A stretch of DNA of 62,000 nucleotides, from NCBI GenBank assembly GCA_905221605.1, contig CAJNDS010000180.1, positions 332,501 through 394,500 of the forward strand. Reading direction: 5' to 3'. Shown here one piece after another: positions 59,201 to 62,000 of this stretch. Under the pieces are notes generated by a model. It was not told the DNA's origin, ran no database searches, and saw only the letters and a list, made by a program, of their open reading frames with translations. The DNA comes from Symbiodinium natans (Eukaryota > Sar > Dinophyceae > Suessiales > Symbiodiniaceae). The position numbers and the translations under genes were made by a program. Each line of letters begins with the position of its first letter. The first letter of the stretch is position 1.

Positions 59201-61567
59201 CACTCACAGGCGCGTTGAAGGTCTCTGAGGTTTTGCAGCTTCCTGTTTAGGGTTTAGGGTTTAGAGGCTTAGGGTTTAGGGTTTTGGGGCTTTGAGGCAC
59301 ATTTTTTTCCGGGATTAGTTTTTTGAGGGCATGTTTTCTTTGTGGTCTCCTGGTCATTTGGTGCCCTGGTCTGCTGGTCCCCTGTATGACTTTTTTGAAA
59401 CCCATCTTGCGAGCATTGTGTTTGCAAATGCCCCCCCTCCCAACCCCCCCCCCCTTTTCCAGCCGTGCAAGCTTGCTTGCTTCATTGAACCCTAAACACC
59501 TAAACCTCTATACCCACAACCCAAACCCTGAAGTTATAGCATATGAGTCTTTTTCAGGGCTGCGTCGCCCCCAACCCCCCGCCTTAGTGTAAGACAGGAA
59601 TAGAGGTTGTCCTGGGGAAAACCAAGGAAACAGAGCCAAAACTACGAAGGGTTCGAGCAAGTTTATTCACATTGTACGAAAATGAACAAGGCATCTTTAT
59701 GCCTTGAAATATGGAGGATCCGACTAGAGGGATAATGAAAGCAAGGAAGCAGATCCAAAATTAAAAAGGATCCGAGCAGAATTGGTTGACATCTTATTGG
59801 AGTAAGAAATCATATTGAAAAGTCATATGAATTCTCTGAAGATGCAGGGTCCTATGGCAACATAACGGAAATAGATGTTCTTTTCTTAGGGAAAGCCAAG
59901 GAAACAGAGCCAAAATGAGTACGTATTCGAGCAAAAGTAATAAGAAACCCTACGAAGAGTAGTATGAATCCAAGGAGATGGGAATTGCGGATTGTCTTAG
60001 GAAAACCCATGAAACAGAGCCAAAATCAATGAGACACCCTAAGCAAAGTAGTATGAGTATGGATCTTCTGACAATACACAGGGAATGGAGGTTCTTCTAG
60101 GAAAAGCCAAGCCCTTTGTAAACTTGAAGTTGCGCCCTGGTCCCCTAAAACCCTACACTGGCGCTAAACCCTAAACCCTAAACCCCAAACTGCCCCAAAC
60201 CCCAAAAACCAAACCCGAAACCCCTAAACCCTGAACAGTACCCCCCCCCCCCCCCCAAGCCAGGTTTGCACGTTCACCTCATTGGTCGCAAGCCCCTGCT
60301 GGTCAACGTCAATCCCGTGTTTCTGCGGCGCGCCATATGGTACAGCGGCCGTGCCTTGGTTCGGGAGCATGGCTTGACTGAACCAGAATTAGGGTTTAGG
60401 GTTTAGGGTTAGGGTTTAGGGTTTAGGTTGCAAAAGGGTTTAGGGTTTAGGGTTTAGGGGCACTTGCCATGCGTGGGATGAGCCCTGTATGAAGCCTCTG
60501 CCAGGGTGCTGAGTCCTAGCATGAAGCAGTTTTTAGGTTCAAAAGGGACACTTGACAGAGCCCTTTTGCGCTTAGGGTTTAGGGTTTAGGATTTAGGGTT
60601 TAGGGGTGCTATGCTCATCGCGGCCCTTGCGCTGACAGTTCGGTGTTGCTCTCGCAGATGCGCCTTGAAGCTCACGACACGCCCTTAACACCGAGGCCTA
60701 AATTCCTCCTGAATGGTGTGTCCAGCCACGCGGGCAGCTCCCAAAAACCTAGACCCGAAAGCTGTTTGTCTGACAGGCTCCTAGGGCCACGGAATTTCGC
60801 TTCAGGGTTTAGGCCGGTGGTAGAGTGCCTGATGGGGTCACGTGAGGTCAGTCCTGGCCATCTATTTTTTCTAGGCTTGGTCGTGTTAGCTCGACTGGGA
60901 GCTGTGTTGTTCCGGAAAATACCCTTTCTGGGGATTCCGATAGCAGGGATCAGAGGGATCACAGTCTGTTAGGTAGTATATTTCACCCCAATTTTGGGCA
61001 ATGCCCGTTTGGACCTCGTTTACCTGGTTTGTGGGTTGGTCCCGCGTGTTGTTCGCATGTCGAGCGTTCGGTAACAGCCCTGCTGTGTGACCCAGCCAGC
61101 AACGACGTGTGGCAAAGAACTACTTGGAGGTTCATGGTACTTATAAGCCAATTCTTACTGTACTTATCATCCAAATTATTACTAGATTACGGCGCTTAAG
61201 GGGCTCATAAGTGGGTTATAATACGTACACTTTTTACTTGGTTAATAAGTACCCTGAACCTCCAAGTACCAGACGGTGGGATGCTGTGTAGGCGGGCCTG
61301 AGCTAGGTCCTACAGAGCCACTCCCTTGTGAAGTTTCGTTGGCTTGGCGGAGTCAACCTCAGATAGGGTGTTGAGGGTTTAGGGTTTAGGATTTAGGATT
61401 TCGTGTTTAGGGTTTGGGTACAGCCCAACAAATGAACCCCCCCCCAACCAACATCCCTAACTCACCGGCCCGAGGTCTTGCTGACTCCATGGTGCCGATG
61501 CCTGACGAACCGGGGCCCACCCCGGTACGCTACGCCCTCCTCAACCTGACAACGCAGACCATGAGGC
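32533..61567 (+). CDS. VPS13-like giant gene, multi-exon, 3' incomplete
   Basis: Gene model from the exon islands below. The VPS13/chorein family forms rod-like hydrophobic grooves that move lipids between organelles at contact sites. The start [20 protein letters not shown] has the chorein N-terminal pattern. It is followed in order by a 'groove strand' exon ([14 protein letters not shown]), an IPF exon like the VPS13 'IPW' strand, a basic helical linker and an '[15 protein letters not shown]' strand equivalent to the VPS13 'I.N.Q..I..IHIR' region. The first eight exons join in consistent phase if one GC donor per two or three introns is allowed. Further exons alternate beta-strand-like and helical stretches with the same codon bias. 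A stop at 54097-54099 and another at 54967-54969 could end a first gene; later exons (59140, 60264, 61475) still look family-like. The model leaves the window on the right. Confidence 0.55.
32854..32901 (+). CDS. VPS13-like exon 2
   Basis: Reads [16 protein letters not shown], equivalent to 'L.LG.W.G.V.LENL' in VPS13. Consensus donor GTGAGA, phase 0 at both ends. Confidence 0.58.
33817..33909 (+). CDS. VPS13-like exon 3 (IPF strand)
   Basis: ACACAG acceptor. Reads [20 protein letters not shown] then [11 protein letters not shown], which parallels 'LPV.V..G.LG.L.L.IPW..L'. Donor GTCCAT, 10 bases before a family B MITE. Confidence 0.58.
33918..34106. mobile_element. Family B MITE carrying TTTAGGG insertions
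   Basis: TTGAAGGTTCAGGGTACTTG, then a CCCTAAA array (33952-33990) inside the element, a short TTTAGGG patch (34017-34034), then ACCCACTTATAAGCCCC and AATTTGGGTTACAAGT. Confidence 0.66.
34110..35069. other. GT-rich intron of the VPS13-like gene
   Basis: TTTTTGTGGTTTTTGATGG-type simple sequence and scattered TTTAGGG; no exon seen. Confidence 0.4.
35078..35157 (+). CDS. VPS13-like exon 4
   Basis: Reads [20 protein letters not shown] then LRRPSE, like 'PVEV.I.GIYLL' after the IPW strand. Ends phase 2 at GTCTTG, matching exon 5. Confidence 0.55.
35387..35486 (+). CDS. VPS13-like exon 5, helical linker
   Basis: CGTCAG acceptor. Reads [20 protein letters not shown] then [13 protein letters not shown], the charged helix present at this point in VPS13. 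Donor GTTCGA, phase 0. Confidence 0.58.
35529..35585. repeat. Short inverted repeat
   Basis: AGTACACTTTACACTTTTTG and CTGAAAGTGTACACTG with a 20-base centre; MITE-like single copy. Confidence 0.5.
35938..36029. repeat. CCCTAAA array
   Basis: About 13 pure units. Confidence 0.92.
36178..36394. repeat. TACC/TACA then TA microsatellite
   Basis: CTACATAC units grade into CATA and then more than 100 bases of TA. Confidence 0.95.
36437..36497 (+). CDS. VPS13-like exon 6
   Basis: GCCCAG acceptor. Reads [23 protein letters not shown] donor (GCCTGC) gives the phase needed by exon 7; the next GT donor does not. Confidence 0.55.
36580..36674. mobile_element. Family A MITE
   Basis: GATGTTCCCCCTTATACTAA ... 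AAGGACTGTTAGTTTATG ... AGCATCCCAA. Confidence 0.72.
36769..36850. mobile_element. Family A MITE lacking its left tip
   Basis: Starts at AACAGTCCTTAATGG and ends GTATCAGGGGGAACATCCCA, 95 bases after another copy. Confidence 0.65.
36917..36994 (+). CDS. VPS13-like exon 7
   Basis: CTGCAG acceptor. Reads [20 protein letters not shown] then MIIDI, matching the 'L...I..N.Q..I' helix-strand before the HIRYED site of VPS13. Donor GTCGTT, phase 1. Confidence 0.58.
37171..37208 (+). CDS. VPS13-like exon 8
   Basis: CACCCAG acceptor, in phase with exon 7: [13 protein letters not shown]. It occupies the place of 'IHIRYED' but without the RYED residues. The right border is uncertain because a GC donor or later sites are possible. 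Confidence 0.4.
37930..37976 (+). CDS. Exon candidate with GTGAGT donor
   Basis: CTCTCAG acceptor and full consensus donor GTGAGT. Reads [15 protein letters not shown]. Confidence 0.42.
37980..39460. other. Intronic stretch, no confident exon
   Basis: TTTAGGG-like fragments. A 98-codon ORF at 38432-38728 and one at 38790-38984 lack splice support. A short [10 protein letters not shown] island at 38157-38183 is out of phase. Confidence 0.35.
39466..39538 (+). CDS. Exon candidate
   Basis: CGCCAG acceptor. Reads [20 protein letters not shown] then GCPE. The donor is unclear. Confidence 0.38.
39836..39899 (+). CDS. Exon candidate
   Basis: CTTGCAG acceptor. Reads [20 protein letters not shown] then S, donor GTGCGT in phase 1, matching the next exon. 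Confidence 0.45.
40008..40060 (+). CDS. Exon candidate
   Basis: CCTGCAG acceptor, in phase with 39899. Reads [16 protein letters not shown] up to a GTGGTC donor. If not spliced there, the frame runs on to a TGA after HIAHQES. Confidence 0.35.
40217..40328. mobile_element. Family C MITE, single TTTAGGG-like seed
   Basis: CCTTGGGGACGACATGAACC at the left and TTGGTCCCCAAGG at the right. After the left end lies a CCCTAAAAGGGTTTA seed without expansion. Confidence 0.72.
40511..40642 (+). CDS. Exon candidate
   Basis: Reads [20 protein letters not shown] then [20 protein letters not shown]. Coding-like composition; donor GTCATA. It follows a family C element by about 180 bases. Confidence 0.35.
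41292..41392. mobile_element. Family F MITE
   Basis: TGTAGGCCCTTATTCCCTTC ... TTTTAAACTCCAAAAAGTAG ... CTTATTCCTAGGCTACTCTT; same unit as 27785. Confidence 0.66.
41564..41663 (+). CDS. Exon candidate
   Basis: CCTAG acceptor and GTAGGG donor. Reads [20 protein letters not shown] then [13 protein letters not shown], phase 0 at the end. One of the clearest exons in this gene. Confidence 0.55.
41789..41847 (+). CDS. Exon candidate with GTGAGT donor
   Basis: GTGCAG acceptor, phase 0 with 41663. Reads [19 protein letters not shown]; donor GTGAGT, phase 2. Confidence 0.5.
41939..42053. repeat. CCCTAAA array
   Basis: About 16 pure units in the intron between the 41789 and 42080 exons. Confidence 0.92.
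42080..42137 (+). CDS. Exon candidate
   Basis: GTAAG acceptor, in phase with 41847. Reads [19 protein letters not shown], donor GTCATG, phase 0. The intron before it is largely a CCCTAAA array. Confidence 0.42.
42298..42354 (+). CDS. Exon candidate
   Basis: ATGCAG acceptor. Reads [19 protein letters not shown], donor GTAAAC, phase 0 at both ends. Confidence 0.52.
42521..42577 (+). CDS. Exon candidate
   Basis: CACGCAG acceptor, phase 0. Reads [18 protein letters not shown]. The exact donor is uncertain, near a TTTAGGG block. Confidence 0.48.
42950..43110. repeat. Inverted repeat around TA/GA microsatellites
   Basis: GGATCCGAAGTATGGGCCC at the left and GGCCCATACTTCGGATTCC at the right. A similar CATACTTC...GAAGTATG hairpin occurs at 15034-15125. 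Confidence 0.65.
43320..43395 (+). CDS. Exon candidate
   Basis: GCCAG acceptor. Reads [20 protein letters not shown] then FRLSN, donor GTCTCT in phase 1. Confidence 0.48.
43660..43762. mobile_element. Family A MITE
   Basis: TTGGGATGTTCCCAGTCAGA ... ACTATAGTACC ... TATAAGGCGGAACATCCCAA. Confidence 0.7.
43788..43870 (+). CDS. Exon candidate
   Basis: CGAAG acceptor, in phase with 43395. Reads [20 protein letters not shown] then ELEKRKQE, donor GTTCAG. A family A MITE ends 25 bases upstream. Confidence 0.48.
44100..44455. repeat. 21-base satellite in alternating orientation
   Basis: Unit GGTCATATATTTAGCGGGCAA with one extra base, forward at 44107-44210, reverse at 44218-44325, forward again at 44333-44450. 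Because 21 is a multiple of 3, one frame gives an MTLPAKY heptad peptide, which is not a gene. A poly-C stretch follows. Confidence 0.85.
44600..44790. repeat. 84-base tandem duplication
   Basis: CAAGATGGCTTCCAAA recurs at 44604, 44688 and 44772 with CGCGCCTGTTTT and CCCTGAAGCCCCTCAA between. Confidence 0.8.
44797..44946. repeat. 63-base tandem repeat
   Basis: TCCATTCTGTTGACCACGT recurs at 44801, 44864 and 44927; each unit contains AAACAGAAACATGTGGTTAA. Confidence 0.8.
45278..45313 (+). CDS. Exon candidate abutting a family C element
   Basis: TGCCAG acceptor, phase 0. Reads [12 protein letters not shown]. The GTTCCTTGGGG donor straddles the left border of a family C element. Confidence 0.48.
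45317..45438. mobile_element. Family C MITE with expanded TTTAGGG
   Basis: CCTTGGGGACGAAGTGAACC, then CCCTAAATGGGTTTAGGG extended to about five more TTTAGGG-type units, TTCACATTACCTTAATAG, and GTCCCCAAGG. It makes up most of the 136-base intron 45314-45449. Confidence 0.74.
45450..45523 (+). CDS. Exon candidate, GC donor
   Basis: GTGCAG acceptor. Reads [20 protein letters not shown] then KGVEV. A GC donor (GCGAGG) gives the phase needed by the 45690 exon. Both flanking introns are short and built from family C elements. Confidence 0.52.
45538..45690. mobile_element. Family C MITE with expanded TTTAGGG
   Basis: CCTTGGGGACGAGATGAACC, about six TTTAGGG-type units, TATACCTTACTAGGGATTA, CACTTGGCCCCCAAGG. 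Its right CAAG is the acceptor of the exon at 45690. Confidence 0.74.
45690..45804 (+). CDS. Exon candidate, acceptor from family C element
   Basis: Its acceptor CCCCCAAG is the right terminal repeat of the family C copy. Reads [20 protein letters not shown] then [18 protein letters not shown], donor GTTCCT, phase 0. Strong coding appearance. Confidence 0.57.
46154..46222 (+). CDS. Exon candidate, VPS13-like strand
   Basis: Phase 0 with 45804. Reads [20 protein letters not shown] then SLL, resembling the repeated beta-strand units of VPS13 that line the lipid groove. Donor GTCTGA. Confidence 0.52.
46314..46463. mobile_element. Family B MITE
   Basis: CTTGAAGGTTCATGGTACTT ... TAAGTACCCTGAACCTCC with AAGTA; intact inverted repeats. 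Confidence 0.74.
47014..47083 (+). CDS. Exon candidate
   Basis: Reads [20 protein letters not shown] then FQM. The donor is the GT of a TTTAGGG block, phase 1, matching 47276. Confidence 0.45.
47276..47328 (+). CDS. Exon candidate
   Basis: GTCCAG acceptor. In phase it reads [18 protein letters not shown]; donor GTGCCG. Confidence 0.45.
47459..47584 (+). CDS. Exon candidate, helical
   Basis: CAAAG acceptor and consensus GTAAAG donor. Reads [20 protein letters not shown] then [19 protein letters not shown]. The opposite strand is also open but opposes the gene direction. Confidence 0.42.
47684..47970. repeat. CA, TA, ACTC and CATA microsatellites
   Basis: (CA)n(TA)n with ATGTATATACAT, then a spacer, then (CA)n(CTCA)n(CATA)n. 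Confidence 0.92.
47971..48183 (+). CDS. Exon candidate, Ser/Lys-rich
   Basis: Reads [20 protein letters not shown], then [20 protein letters not shown] and [14 protein letters not shown]. Donor GTGAGG. It starts right after a CATA microsatellite, so the acceptor is uncertain. Confidence 0.43.
48388..48479. mobile_element. Family J inverted-repeat element
   Basis: ATGTGGTCACTTCAAACATT ... AGAGAAGTGACCAT. A related right end lies at 30837-30859. Confidence 0.52.
48484..48595 (+). CDS. Exon candidate directly after a family J element
   Basis: ATGTCAG acceptor lies at the right end of a GTGACCAT inverted-repeat element. In phase it reads [20 protein letters not shown] then [14 protein letters not shown]. 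Confidence 0.48.
48921..48990 (+). CDS. Exon candidate directly before a family B element
   Basis: Reads [20 protein letters not shown] then GML. The donor GT is formed by the last G before, and the first T of, the inserted TACTTG... element. Confidence 0.46.
48992..49074. mobile_element. Family B MITE, short
   Basis: TACTTGACGGTTCATGATAC ... CCCTGAACCTCCAAGTA. It lies directly after an exon and completes its GT donor. Confidence 0.72.
49075..49756. other. Intronic stretch, no confident exon
   Basis: GA/GT microsatellite and GC-rich sequence. ORFs here on both strands are largely repeat translations. Confidence 0.4.
49447..49501. repeat. GA/GT compound microsatellite
   Basis: (GA)n directly joined to (GT)n. 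Confidence 0.92.
49757..49867. mobile_element. Family A MITE with partly duplicated left tip
   Basis: TTGGGATGTTTGCGCAATGT then TGCCCCTTATACTAACAGTC; right end CAAAAGGGGAACATCCCAA. Confidence 0.7.
49922..50017 (+). CDS. Exon candidate
   Basis: Reads [20 protein letters not shown] then [11 protein letters not shown] up to a TGA. The splice borders are uncertain. Confidence 0.36.
   Translation, partial: AAVEVSFGTLKLKTGEELGLRLRAWMSFKIS
50018..50137. mobile_element. Family D-related repeat with CATCCTCAT ends
   Basis: CATCCTCATATGGGGGTTTA ... GATAGGGACCCCAATAAGGT ... GCATCCTCATGTGG. The CATCCTCAT ends are in direct orientation, possibly a target duplication. Confidence 0.5.
50196..50234 (+). 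CDS. Short exon candidate with GTAAAG donor
   Basis: CTACAG acceptor. Reads [13 protein letters not shown], phase 0 at both ends. Confidence 0.42.
50555..50626 (+). CDS. Exon candidate
   Basis: GCCAAG acceptor, phase 0. Reads [20 protein letters not shown] then ALAS, donor GTTAGG. Amphipathic strand pattern. Confidence 0.46.
51175..51268 (+). CDS. Exon candidate, Gly-rich
   Basis: Reads [20 protein letters not shown] then [11 protein letters not shown], donor GTCGGT. The acceptor position is uncertain among three AGs. Confidence 0.38.
51333..51413 (+). mobile_element. Family G MITE, internally deleted
   Basis: CCTAGGTGGGATTCAGGTG then AAGGAGGGACCTTATTGAGC and CCCAAGGGTCGCCATTTAAT. Confidence 0.58.
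51806..51861 (+). CDS. Exon candidate
   Basis: CTGCAG acceptor. Reads [18 protein letters not shown] before CCCTAAA repeats. Confidence 0.28.
51863..51966. repeat. CCCTAAA/CCCCAAA array
   Basis: Mixed units ending in five CCCCAAA. Confidence 0.9.
51985..52078 (+). CDS. Exon candidate
   Basis: GTGCAG acceptor. Reads [20 protein letters not shown] then [11 protein letters not shown], donor GTTAAA. Confidence 0.44.
52265..52409. repeat. CCCCTTAA variant array
   Basis: Octamer AACCCCTT repeated about ten times, flanked by CCCTAAA. Unit length has changed from 7 to 8. Confidence 0.88.
52425..52532 (+). CDS. Exon candidate, frame ambiguous
   Basis: CTGCAG acceptor. One frame reads [20 protein letters not shown]; the phase-matched frame reads [19 protein letters not shown]. 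Transcript data would be needed to choose. Confidence 0.28.
52679..52757 (+). CDS. Exon candidate with GTAACG donor
   Basis: GACAG acceptor. Reads [20 protein letters not shown] then AALRR, phase 2. Confidence 0.44.
52780..52878. mobile_element. Family B MITE, right end lost
   Basis: TACTTGGAGGTTCAGGGTAC ... ACAATTGGGGTTAAGTATAG. Confidence 0.62.
52917..52960 (+). CDS. Exon candidate with GTGAGA donor
   Basis: TTGCAG acceptor. The phase-matched frame reads [14 protein letters not shown]; the alternative is [15 protein letters not shown]. Confidence 0.32.
53127..53195 (+). CDS. Exon candidate, frame ambiguous
   Basis: CTTCAG acceptor. Most protein-like frame [19 protein letters not shown]; not in phase with the preceding candidate. 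Confidence 0.25.
53331..53403 (+). CDS. Exon candidate
   Basis: TTCCAG acceptor. Reads [20 protein letters not shown] then SNY. It could end at GTCTCG (53390) or at a GC donor formed by the start of a GCCCTAAA repeat. Confidence 0.44.
53502..53546 (+). CDS. Exon candidate, GC donor
   Basis: ACCCAG acceptor. Reads [15 protein letters not shown] and ends at GCTTAG just before a TTTAGGG array. Confidence 0.38.
53549..53632. repeat. TTTAGGG array
   Basis: About 12 pure units just after the 53502 exon. Confidence 0.92.
53663..53767 (+). CDS. Exon candidate
   Basis: TCCCAG acceptor, phase 0. Reads [20 protein letters not shown] then [15 protein letters not shown], donor GTGCTT. Confidence 0.47.
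54034..54099 (+). CDS. Exon candidate ending in TGA (possible terminal exon)
   Basis: TGCCAG acceptor, phase 0. Reads [20 protein letters not shown] then A and TGA at 54097-54099. Either a gene ends here or the exon is spliced at GTGTGC inside it. Confidence 0.38.
   Translation, partial: ALRPSVTREEEELQKQLGLCA
54888..54969 (+). CDS. Exon candidate ending in TAG
   Basis: Reads [20 protein letters not shown] then CLAQEK and TAG. The opposite strand is open too. Confidence 0.28.
55549..55617 (+). CDS. Exon candidate
   Basis: GGGCAG acceptor. Reads [20 protein letters not shown] then LVR, donor GTGTGA, phase 0. Confidence 0.44.
55863..55929 (+). CDS. Exon candidate
   Basis: GGCAG acceptor, phase 0 with 55617. 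Reads [20 protein letters not shown] then TN, donor GTTGTG. Confidence 0.44.
56130..56250. repeat. TA/TCTA/CACA microsatellite
   Basis: ATATAT, TATCTATC and ACACACAT runs. Confidence 0.9.
56577..56635 (+). CDS. Exon candidate, frame ambiguous
   Basis: Best frame [21 protein letters not shown] second frame is open. It ends at a GC donor or TTTAGGG-like sequence. Confidence 0.32.
56811..56854 (+). CDS. Exon candidate, donor from family I element
   Basis: GCTGCAG acceptor. Reads [14 protein letters not shown]. The donor GTAAAC is contained in the left terminal repeat (CAGTAAACTCC) of an inverted-repeat element. Confidence 0.36.
56853..56967. mobile_element. Family I inverted-repeat element
   Basis: CAGTAAACTCCAGAAAGTTG then GAACATGG; right ATGTTCCAACTTATTGGAGT then TTACTG. 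One intact copy seen. Confidence 0.68.
57388..57461 (+). CDS. Exon candidate
   Basis: CTTTAG acceptor, in phase with 56854. Reads [20 protein letters not shown] then RRPA, donor GTTTAA. Confidence 0.42.
57550..57631 (+). CDS. Exon candidate with TTTAG acceptor from a telomere-like block
   Basis: Reads [20 protein letters not shown] then DLAGACR, donor GTGTCA. The only AG nearby is the TTTAG of the preceding TTTAGGG block. Confidence 0.4.
57770..57821 (+). CDS. Exon candidate, frame ambiguous
   Basis: A long pyrimidine tract and CTTCCAG acceptor, donor GTAGGC. Reads [17 protein letters not shown] in phase; [17 protein letters not shown] in another frame. Confidence 0.32.
57996..58049 (+). 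CDS. Exon candidate
   Basis: GGTCAG acceptor. Reads [18 protein letters not shown], phase 0. The donor is the GT of a TTTAGGG block. Confidence 0.45.
58055..58142. repeat. TTTAGGG array
   Basis: About 11 units, preceded by a TTTATAGGG variant, starting at the end of the 57996 exon. Confidence 0.9.
58179..58255. mobile_element. Family A MITE, degenerate
   Basis: CTTATACTAACAGTCCTTAA ... AAAAAGGACTGTTTCG; outer tips lost. Confidence 0.55.
58679..58904. mobile_element. Family H MITE split by a nested insertion
   Basis: Left GTTCTCTAAGTCAGGGTCCC and right GAGGGACCCTAATGTAGAG with AAC belong to family H. Bases 58707-58837 between them have their own inverted ends. Confidence 0.6.
58707..58837. 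mobile_element. Nested AT-rich insertion with poly-C
   Basis: Inverted ends CATTTGCTTAATAACC and GGTTCTTAAGCAAATAG, a poly-C run just inside the left end, and an AT-rich body. Confidence 0.55.
59140..59220 (+). CDS. Exon candidate, VPS13-like
   Basis: CTTCCAG acceptor, phase 0 with 58049. Reads [20 protein letters not shown] then PLTGALK, like the VPS13 'WEP.IE.F.L' segment. Donor GTCTCT. Confidence 0.52.
59221..60263. other. Intronic stretch
   Basis: The AT-rich tandem repeat 59590-60115, a poly-C run and CCCTAAA fragments. A missing exon is expected here from phase but was not identified. Confidence 0.35.
59590..60115. repeat. Degenerate AT-rich tandem repeat
   Basis: GGAAACAGAGCCAAAA recurs near 59627, 59745 (variant), 59899 and 60009, with AGGAATAGAGGTTGTCCTGG-like starts. 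Unit about 110-155 bases. Confidence 0.65.
60264..60358 (+). CDS. Exon candidate, VPS13-like
   Basis: GCCAG acceptor. Reads [20 protein letters not shown] then [11 protein letters not shown], like 'PL.LNVT...L' in VPS13. Not in phase with 59220, so an exon is probably missing between. Confidence 0.44.
60376..61474. other. Intronic stretch
   Basis: TTTAGGG fragments, a 109-codon ORF (60643-60972 +, overlapped by a minus ORF) without splice support, and a family B element. Confidence 0.35.
61121..61268. mobile_element. Family B MITE
   Basis: TACTTGGAGGTTCATGGTAC ... TAAGTACCCTGAACCTCC with AAGTA; intact. Confidence 0.75.
61475..61567 (+). CDS. Exon candidate, VPS13-like
   Basis: Reads [20 protein letters not shown] then LNLTTQTMR; 'Y.L.N.T...' is a recurrent VPS13 VAB-domain strand. 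Donor GTACAG. The gene appears to continue past the window. Confidence 0.42.
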
Positions 61568-62000
61568 GTACAGGGTTCAGGGCTTGGGAGATTCACCCTA
61601 AACCCGAAACCCTGAACCCTGAACCCTAAACCCGAGTCATCCTTAGTTCGGCTCTCATGTCCTCGGGCGGAACTCCAGCAGTCCCAGCAACTTCAGACAG
61701 CCTTCCCTTGTCCCATAATGGCGACGGATTGGGGTTTGGGGTTTAGGGTTTAGGGTTGAACTGCCAAGATTGCGTGTTGCACAGGCTGCGAATGAAGCTG
61801 AAAAATGGTCAGGTGGACTCTTGGCGGCACTGAGCTAGCCAAGATCATCGTTAGGTTCTACCGAATTGGTAGGTTAGTAAAGTTCCCTTTGTCTGTCAGT
61901 ATGTTACTCACACTATTGGCTTTTTCGATGATCCTTTACATTGGACATTGCTGTTTTTGATCTCTTTCTTATTCTTGTTTGTACTCGTATGTTCTTGTCA
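61568..62000. other. Right edge, no gene recognised
   Basis: CCCTGAA/CCCTAAA and TTTAGGG fragments, then AT-richer sequence. The VPS13-like gene probably continues beyond the window. Confidence 0.35.

Noticed and set aside
1-62000. Chromosome end or telomere
   Set aside because: TTTAGGG blocks are short, in both orientations and interspersed throughout; no terminal array is present.

Overview
This is a eukaryotic nuclear window. It looks like a dinoflagellate, most plausibly a Symbiodiniaceae-like genome, but the organism is an inference. Four things point that way. The plant/alveolate telomere heptamer TTTAGGG/CCCTAAA is scattered in dozens of interstitial blocks on both orientations. Coding sequence survives only as short GC-rich exons of about 40-130 bases separated by introns of hundreds of bases. 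Some introns only keep the reading frame if a GC-AG donor is used. All convincing exons lie on the + strand. There is no operon, no bacterial-type gene and no recognisable rRNA, tRNA or CRISPR. Long ORFs are mostly translations of repeats or shadows, so the gene models here come from reading short islands between repeat blocks, splice signals and reading phase.

Region 1 (about 0.2-9.8 kb, +): a flavin-dependent monooxygenase resembling kynurenine 3-monooxygenase, spread over about a dozen exons. The flavin DG motif, a KYFP segment, the GDAAH...GQG motif and a short C-terminus ending in TGA occur in family order. The N-terminal GxGxxG exon is probably left of the window. Region 2 (about 10-31 kb, +): exon-like islands with consistent phase encoding a helical protein I do not recognise. 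It is interrupted by two large unusual repeats (15.35-17.53 kb and 20.67-23.55 kb). Region 3 (32.5 kb to the right edge, +): a giant gene starting with a chorein/VPS13-like N-terminus and continuing through more than 50 exon candidates for 29 kb. It is presumably a bridge-like lipid-transfer protein working at membrane contact sites. Assignment is strongest for the first eight exons and weaker further on, where neighbouring genes cannot be excluded.

Around the exons are at least eight families of short inverted-repeat (MITE-like) elements, satellites, microsatellites and the TTTAGGG blocks. The most striking observations are these. (i) Two 2-3 kb elements share TA-rich plus poly-C terminal inverted repeats, internal tandem repeats and a large palindrome near the right end. 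(ii) One MITE family seems to carry a CCCTAAA/AGGGTTTA seed that has expanded to different lengths in different copies, and two introns consist almost wholly of it. (iii) TTTAGGG blocks start exactly at exon ends, supplying the GT of the splice donor. (iv) TTTAGGG blocks sit inside MITE copies. Nothing here was tested by alignment or transcript data.
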